Positions 59,760 to 64,000 of a stretch of DNA of 64,000 bases are shown here, piece after piece. The number at the start of each line of letters is the position of its first letter. Position 1 is the first letter of the stretch. The position numbers and the translations under genes were made by a program. Under the pieces are notes generated by a model. It ran no database searches. It saw nothing but the letters and a program-made list of their open reading frames with translations, and was not told where the DNA came from. The stretch spans positions 80,147 to 144,146 of the forward strand of contig NZ_JACJKY010000008.1 in NCBI RefSeq assembly GCF_016901855.1, given 5' to 3'. The DNA comes from Merdimmobilis hominis (GTDB taxonomy: Bacteria > Bacillota > Clostridia > Oscillospirales > Ruminococcaceae).

Positions 59760-61334
59760 TCAGCTGTTTGTGCGGTTCATCAGCTTGACTTCAAAGTAAG
59801 AGTCATCTCTCCATGCTTTCCAGCCTGCTTCGATGCGCTCTTCCTCCGGCACTTCGCCGAGTGTATCGCCGCGGTAAATCCACGACGGTGCAAGCACTGC
59901 ACCAATCGATGCGAAATACTCGCGCAGATGCTCAAGACGCGATTCAAAATCGTCGTAGTCTTTATTCTCTGGTGCGGTCCATGCAACCTCTGCGATTGCA
60001 AGCAGGCGCGCATAGGTGTTCATATCGAATTTTTCCTCATCGCGGATATACTCGGTCCACTGCGGTGCTTCGATACCAAGCACGTTCGAGTCATCGGTGA
60101 TGCCCATTTTTTCCGGACCGTAGCTATATGTTTTCTCAAGCGGACGAATTGCATACGGATGATCCATATACACATAGTCCACAAGCGACAGAATCATTTT
60201 TCCGCCGTCATCGAGCCACTGTTTTTCGCGGTTTGAGCCTTCCATCAAAATCCACCACTGCGGAATGATGCTGCGGTCAAGGTTTTCACTTGCCTCCAGA
60301 ATCTCGTTCCAGCCAACGGTATGTTTGCCTTTGGATTTCAAGTAGTCGGAAACGACGTTGTTGAAATATCCCTGCAGCGCATTTTCATCTTTTAGGCCAA
60401 GCTCTTTGATCTTTGCCTGGCATGCCGGGCAGACTTCCCAGTGACCTTTCGGCACTTCGTCACCGCCGATGTGGAAATACGGATACGGGAACAGCTCACA
60501 CAGCTCGTCGATGATATCTTTCACGAAATTGTAGATATTCTCTTTGCCGCAGCAAGCAATGTTGTCAAGCACACCCCAGCGGTCGGAAACCTCAACCTGC
60601 TCTCCGGTGCACGAAAGCTCCGGATAGCATGCGATTGCCGCCACAAAGTGACCCGGCATATCAATTTCCGGGATAATGTTGATCTGGCGTTCTGCCGCAT
60701 AAGCGACCACATCGCGCACCTGATCCTGGGTATAGAACAGACCGCGGCCGTATTCGGTGTAATCGCGCGGCTCTTTGTGCTCTTCATAGCCGGTGAAGGT
60801 GAGCGCAGTGCTCTTGCGGATTGAACCTTTTTCGGTCAGGAGCGGATATTTTTTGATCTCGATGCGCCAGCCCTGATCTTCGGTCAGGTGCCAGTGGAAA
60901 ATGTTCATTTTGATTTTCGCCATGACGTCCAAGATCTGTTTGATTTTGTCCACGGTCCAGAAATGGCGCGCACAGTCGAGCATGAATCCGCGGTGATGAT
61001 AACGCGGTGCATCCTCGATTTCAACAGCGTCAAAGCTGTCTGCGCCGCCACACAGCTGCAGCAGGGTCATTACGCCGTAAAATGCACCTGCTTTGTCGGA
61101 AGCTGTGATTTTGATGTCACCGTCTTCGCATGCAATGTGGTAGCCCTCTGCCGGAACCGTCTTGTCCTCTGCAAAGATCAGTTTGTTTTCCTCAGCGTCT
61201 TCTGCCTCCGGAAGCATTGTTTTGAGCACATCAAAAATCTCTGCAAATGCGCCCGAAAGTTCTGTTTTTTTGGAAAAAAACACGCCGCCCACTTTTTCGT
61301 CCACGTGGAGCGGCTGTGGAATGAGATTAACCAT
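59760..61334 (-). CDS. GH20 beta-N-acetylhexosaminidase
   Basis: A 524-residue glycosidase, apparently cytoplasmic because no signal peptide is present. N-terminal GH20b-type domain (about 1-105), then a (beta/alpha)8 domain with RGFMLDCARHFW, IFHWHLTEDQGWR, IIPEIDMPGH and the catalytic HIGGDEVPKGHW (D-E pair), then the WNEILE and QWWILMEGSN region. It removes terminal GlcNAc/GalNAc from oligosaccharides, probably imported host glycans or wall fragments. A consensus promoter lies upstream. Confidence 0.95.
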   Translation of the reverse strand: MVNLIPQPLHVDEKVGGVFFSKKTELSGAFAEIFDVLKTMLPEAEDAEENKLIFAEDKTVPAEGYHIACEDGDIKITASDKAGAFYGVMTLLQLCGGADSFDAVEIEDAPRYHHRGFMLDCARHFWTVDKIKQILDVMAKIKMNIFHWHLTEDQGWRIEIKKYPLLTEKGSIRKSTALTFTGYEEHKEPRDYTEYGRGLFYTQDQVRDVVAYAAERQINIIPEIDMPGHFVAAIACYPELSCTGEQVEVSDRWGVLDNIACCGKENIYNFVKDIIDELCELFPYPYFHIGGDEVPKGHWEVCPACQAKIKELGLKDENALQGYFNNVVSDYLKSKGKHTVGWNEILEASENLDRSIIPQWWILMEGSNREKQWLDDGGKMILSLVDYVYMDHPYAIRPLEKTYSYGPEKMGITDDSNVLGIEAPQWTEYIRDEEKFDMNTYARLLAIAEVAWTAPENKDYDDFESRLEHLREYFASIGAVLAPSWIYRGDTLGEVPEEERIEAGWKAWRDDSYFEVKLMNRTNS

Positions 61335-61366
61335 AACGGGATCTCTCCTCTCTATATATTACCCTC

Positions 61367-61395
61367 ATTATACACAAACCGTGCGATTGTGACAA
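61367..61395 (-). promoter_or_regulatory. promoter of the GH20 gene
   Basis: TTGTCA (61,395-61,390) and TATAAT (61,372-61,367) with 17 bp between them on the minus strand, about 35 bp from the start. Confidence 0.78.
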
Positions 61396-61428
61396 GAGGT
61401 TCCCGTGAGAATCTTTTTTAATTTTGTC

Positions 61429-62058
61429 CTAGCTGTTTCCTTTGATTTCGCCGCTTGCCATCTGTGCGTATGTGAGCCCGTTTGCCTCACCGCGTTTTTG
61501 CCAAAACCGATTGCCTGCACGAACAAACATCCATTTCGGCAGCGGCATTTGCACATAATATGTCTCTTCTTCGCCGTTTACAATCGATTCTGAAAGCTTG
61601 CACAGCGCTTTTTCCACTCGTCTGCGAAACGGCGTGCCCAAAATTGCTTCGCCCGATCCGATGCACAGCGCACTGCCGAACGCAATATCATTTTGTTTGC
61701 AGAACAGCTTGACCGCCGCAACTGCCGTATCGTTTTGATATGCCTCTAAAAATCCGCAGTTTACGACAACATGCATCACAAACTTCGCCTTCTTCGCGGC
61801 ATACAGACGCTCAAGGCATGAAAACAGGGAAAGCACCGTCACCGGGACGGAATCCACATACAGCGGAAATACGAGCACCACATGATCGGCGCTTTGCGTA
61901 CATGCGGCACTCTCCTCGATTCGTTTTTCTCCCAGCGCAATCGTATGCTTCACGGTGATTTCCTGATTGCTCAAAAACTGCTGTGCAAGCATACGCGCAT
62001 ACTCTTTTGAATGAGAAATCGGTGCACGCGGACTTGCGTTGATCATCAGTATTTCCAT
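61429..62058 (-). CDS. flavodoxin-fold NAD(P)H-dependent oxidoreductase-like protein
   Basis: A 209-residue protein beginning EILMINASPRAPISHSKEYA, the FMN-phosphate loop of NADPH-dependent FMN reductases. It continues with VVLVFPLYVDSVPVTVLSLF, typical of flavodoxin-like quinone reductases. The C-terminal stretch after about 150 (RRVEKALCKLSESIV...WMFVRAGNRFW, in parts) is unusual. AAAGGAGG precedes the ATG. It overlaps the preceding flavoprotein gene by 13 bases. Electron partner unknown. Confidence 0.78.
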   Translation of the reverse strand: MEILMINASPRAPISHSKEYARMLAQQFLSNQEITVKHTIALGEKRIEESAACTQSADHVVLVFPLYVDSVPVTVLSLFSCLERLYAAKKAKFVMHVVVNCGFLEAYQNDTAVAAVKLFCKQNDIAFGSALCIGSGEAILGTPFRRRVEKALCKLSESIVNGEEETYYVQMPLPKWMFVRAGNRFWQKRGEANGLTYAQMASGEIKGNS

Positions 62059-62546
62059 GTGGCAATCTCCTCCTTTGTGCGCGTAGGCGCTTCCGATTCT
62101 TCACAAAATACCACGCGGTACTCCACCCAATTCATATTTTTCGCATTTCGGGCAATCATGTGTTTAAACACCGTTTGTTCTTCTTCGTCTTTTGCACCAT
62201 AGGCAATGACAATCGCTTCTTTCTTTGCGACATCACGCTGCACATGGTGTACTTCACCCTCGTGAATGCGCAAAAACGCCTGCTGCATCGGAAGCATCCG
62301 CTCCAGTACCGTTTTCATGGAAATATCATAACATCCGCAGCGCACGCGCGTCACATAAACGACCTGTTCTGCCTGCGCCAGCTTTTTTGCAATTTCTGCG
62401 GCATCATCCGAACGCACACATTGTCCCGGCGTTTTGATCCAACATCCAAAACAGCCGACACACGGTGCGACATCCACTTTTCTTGTATCAATTATCTCTG
62501 CATCAATCTCTTGACCGCGCAAATCAATATCGGTCAATAAAAACAT
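62046..62546 (-). CDS. iron-sulfur flavoprotein-like protein
   Basis: A 166-residue protein with the cysteine cluster PCVGCFGCWIKTPGQCVRSD (residues about 28-47), typical of the flavodoxin-family reductases that may bind a cluster. It lacks the usual N-terminal FMN-phosphate loop (it starts at FLLTDIDLRGQEIDAEIID), so flavin binding may be reduced or shared with its neighbour. AAGGAGG precedes the ATG. It is translationally coupled to the next flavodoxin-fold gene; the pair probably works as a complex. Confidence 0.75.
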   Translation of the reverse strand: MFLLTDIDLRGQEIDAEIIDTRKVDVAPCVGCFGCWIKTPGQCVRSDDAAEIAKKLAQAEQVVYVTRVRCGCYDISMKTVLERMLPMQQAFLRIHEGEVHHVQRDVAKKEAIVIAYGAKDEEEQTVFKHMIARNAKNMNWVEYRVVFCEESEAPTRTKEEIATWKY

Positions 62547-62718
62547 CTTTACGCCTCCTTATCGGTTTTTCTTAGCATACCACAAAGGATGCGCATTGGA
62601 TGCGCTTTTTCGTATCTTTTTTGTAAATTCAAAATTGAATCTTTTTACAAAAAGATGTTTTCTCTCTTTTGAAAATATGATACACTAAAAGCAATTCAAA
62701 CAGAAAGTGAATGATCTC

Positions 62719-63885
62719 ATGGAACTTAACCGGCGAAACATGTTTCGCATTGCACTCTTGATCACATTCGGCATTGCGGTATTCTGGGTATTTGAGAATT
62801 TCTCTGCCGCAAAAGCCACATTTTTTTGGGTGCTGTCGCTGTTCACGCCCTTTTTAATCGGCGCCTGCATTGCATTTATTTTAAACGTTCCGATGCGCGC
62901 CATCGAACGTCACCTCTGGCCAAATGCCAAACCTCCGATTGCCCAAAAGCTGCGCCGGCCTGCGGCAATGGCGCTCACGCTCCTTTGCTTTTTCGGTGTT
63001 TTAAGCATTCTCGTCTTTTTGATCGTGCCGGAGCTGATTCGCACAGCAAGCTCTATTTCCGCGCAAATTCCGCTGTTTCTAACCAAGATCGAAGAGCTGT
63101 TTAACAACATCAATCAAAAGCTCCCTGAAATCACCGGTCAGGCCTCGTCTTTGAACCTGAATCTTGAGAAAACGATCGAATCGTTTTTCTCGATGCTTGG
63201 CGGCTCGGTTTCTATGCTGACAACCGGACTGTTCCGTTTTGTTTCTCTGCTGTTCGGCGGTGCGGCAAAGGCGGTATTTGGCATTATCTTCGCGTTTTAT
63301 CTGCTGGCGCAGAAAGAAACACTTTCCGGTCAGTTCCAGCGTGTATTGACGGCGTATAATCAAGAAAAACTGCTTGGTCGCCTGACACACATCGGAGAAC
63401 TCACCAACCGTACCTTTTCCAATTTCCTGACTGGGCAGTGCTTGGAAGCTTTGATCTTAGGTTCGCTGTTTTTTGTTTCCATGACGCTGTTCCGGATGCC
63501 GTATGCACTGCTGATTTCTGTTTTGATTGCTGTCACAGCGCTCATTCCGATTGTCGGCGCGTTCATTGGCTGTATTGTAGGCGCGCTTCTGATTCTTGTG
63601 CAGAATCCGATACAGGCAATCTGGTTTGTTGTTTGGTTTTTGGTACTGCAGCAGATCGAAGGAAATCTCATTTATCCCCATGTGGTGGGCAGTTCGGTGG
63701 GACTGCCGGGATTGTGGGTGCTGTTCGCTGTCACGGTTGGCGGCGCTGTCGGCGGAATCATCGGAATGTTTGTAAGCGTCCCGATCTGTTCGGTGCTGTA
63801 TGCACTCGGAAAAGAAGAGGTGCGCCGCCGTCTTTCCTTAAAGAAAAAAGCACCGCCTAAACCGGCAGTGCAGGAAAAAGAATAA
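62719..63885 (+). CDS. AI-2E family permease
   Basis: A 388-residue polytopic membrane protein of the PerM/YtvI/AI-2E type. Early helices (RIALLITFGIAVFWVF, TPFLIGACIAFILNVP), a pore-like soluble stretch (about 110-180), then VLIAVTALIPIVGAFIG, LVQNPIQAIWFVVWFLVLQQ and the family motif QIEGNLIYPHVVGSSVGL. The start is ATG 62,719 with GAAAGTGA upstream; the longer GTG frame is also possible. Substrate unknown. Confidence 0.9.
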   Translation: MELNRRNMFRIALLITFGIAVFWVFENFSAAKATFFWVLSLFTPFLIGACIAFILNVPMRAIERHLWPNAKPPIAQKLRRPAAMALTLLCFFGVLSILVFLIVPELIRTASSISAQIPLFLTKIEELFNNINQKLPEITGQASSLNLNLEKTIESFFSMLGGSVSMLTTGLFRFVSLLFGGAAKAVFGIIFAFYLLAQKETLSGQFQRVLTAYNQEKLLGRLTHIGELTNRTFSNFLTGQCLEALILGSLFFVSMTLFRMPYALLISVLIAVTALIPIVGAFIGCIVGALLILVQNPIQAIWFVVWFLVLQQIEGNLIYPHVVGSSVGLPGLWVLFAVTVGGAVGGIIGMFVSVPICSVLYALGKEEVRRRLSLKKKAPPKPAVQEKE

Positions 63886-63906
63886 ACTGATAAAAAAAGA
63901 ACGCTT

Positions 63907-63944
63907 CAAAGGGAGGCGCTTCGTATGGAAGTTGCCTCCCTTTG
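63907..63944. repeat. perfect 11-bp inverted repeat, hairpin or element end
   Basis: CAAAGGGAGGC and GCCTCCCTTTG flank a 16-base loop (CGCTTCGTATGGAAG region). There is no T-run on the plus strand. On the minus strand TTTTTTT follows a few bases later. It could be a terminator on the minus strand or a repeat element. Confidence 0.5.
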
Positions 63945-63964
63945 TGTAAAGGAGTGGGTAAGTT

Positions 63965-64000
63965 GTGATTTTTTATCACGGTAGTTCCGTCAAAGGACTG
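63965..64000 (+). CDS. start of an unknown protein (cut by the window edge)
   Basis: GTG 63,965 preceded by AAAGGAG 10 bases upstream opens a frame reading (M)IFYHGSSVKGL up to the last base. The YHGSS stretch resembles the start of DUF3990/ADP-ribosyltransferase-like proteins, but 12 codons are too few to assign it. Confidence 0.4.
   Translation, partial: MIFYHGSSVKGL

Noticed and set aside
1..64000. CRISPR array
   Set aside because: No regularly spaced identical repeats and no cas genes. The only short repeats are the hsdS motifs, arm sites and CnaB repeats.

Overview
The window looks like a Clostridia (Bacillota) chromosome, probably a gut Oscillospirales relative. This is inferred from gene content only: a Tn1549-like conjugative element, a Bce-like sensor/ABC locus, a GH20 hexosaminidase and strong AGGAGG ribosome-binding sites. 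Positions 1 to about 51,145 are an integrative and conjugative element (ICE) whose left end lies outside the window. It is inserted at the 3' end of guaA. From about 51,145 to 64,000 is ordinary chromosome.

ICE layout, read right to left because almost everything is on the minus strand. The recombination module (tyrosine integrase, Xis) sits at 49.5-50.8 kb next to guaA, with candidate arm sites. ParA/ParB follow, behind a long gene-free leader with several perfect hairpins. Next come a lipoprotein and a 1,600-residue thioester/CnaB surface adhesin with an NPKTG anchor, which may be served by the class B sortase encoded at 20.5 kb. A tightly overlapped block of small accessory genes (DUF4314, PcfM-like, ArdC-like, DUF3848, DUF3991/Toprim, YodL/DUF3846) leads to a candidate oriT, MobC and a relaxase. 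The relaxase is split by a 2,470-bp group II intron exactly behind its catalytic histidine motif. The transfer channel follows: PcfB, VirD4, Maff2, VirB6-like, PrgI, VirB4, sortase and CHAP hydrolase.

Cargo region (1-18.6 kb). A 2.9-kb module (DEDDh exonuclease, two tiny ORFs, SWIM-finger protein, CpXC protein) is bracketed by two related terminator sequences. Beyond it is a defence island: an XRE regulator with a good promoter, an ADP-ribosylglycohydrolase fused to HsdM, a second HsdM, hsdS, a tyrosine recombinase, a silent half hsdS cassette, a second hsdS, hsdR, a WYL regulator, an SseB-domain protein, a 58-aa protein, a DUF6361-like protein and a two-HKD phospholipase-D-like protein cut by the window edge. 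The hsdS copies carry repeated 15-bp motifs at the ends of each second target-recognition domain, with the recombinase between them. This points to a specificity-switching type I restriction system on a mobile element.

Chromosomal part. guaA encodes an unusual GMP synthase whose glutaminase domain is shortened and lacks the catalytic residues. It is followed by a zinc-ribbon membrane protein and a divergent XRE regulator with palindromic operators, a GNAT acetyltransferase, tRNA-Ala(CGC) and tRNA-Arg(ACG), a response regulator/intramembrane-type histidine kinase with an ABC exporter (both promoters share a TGACAAAAnTGTCA box), a GH20 hexosaminidase, two flavodoxin-fold proteins and an AI-2E-type permease. 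The strongest candidates for something new are the hsdS cassette system with its ARH-HsdM fusion and the degenerate GuaA.
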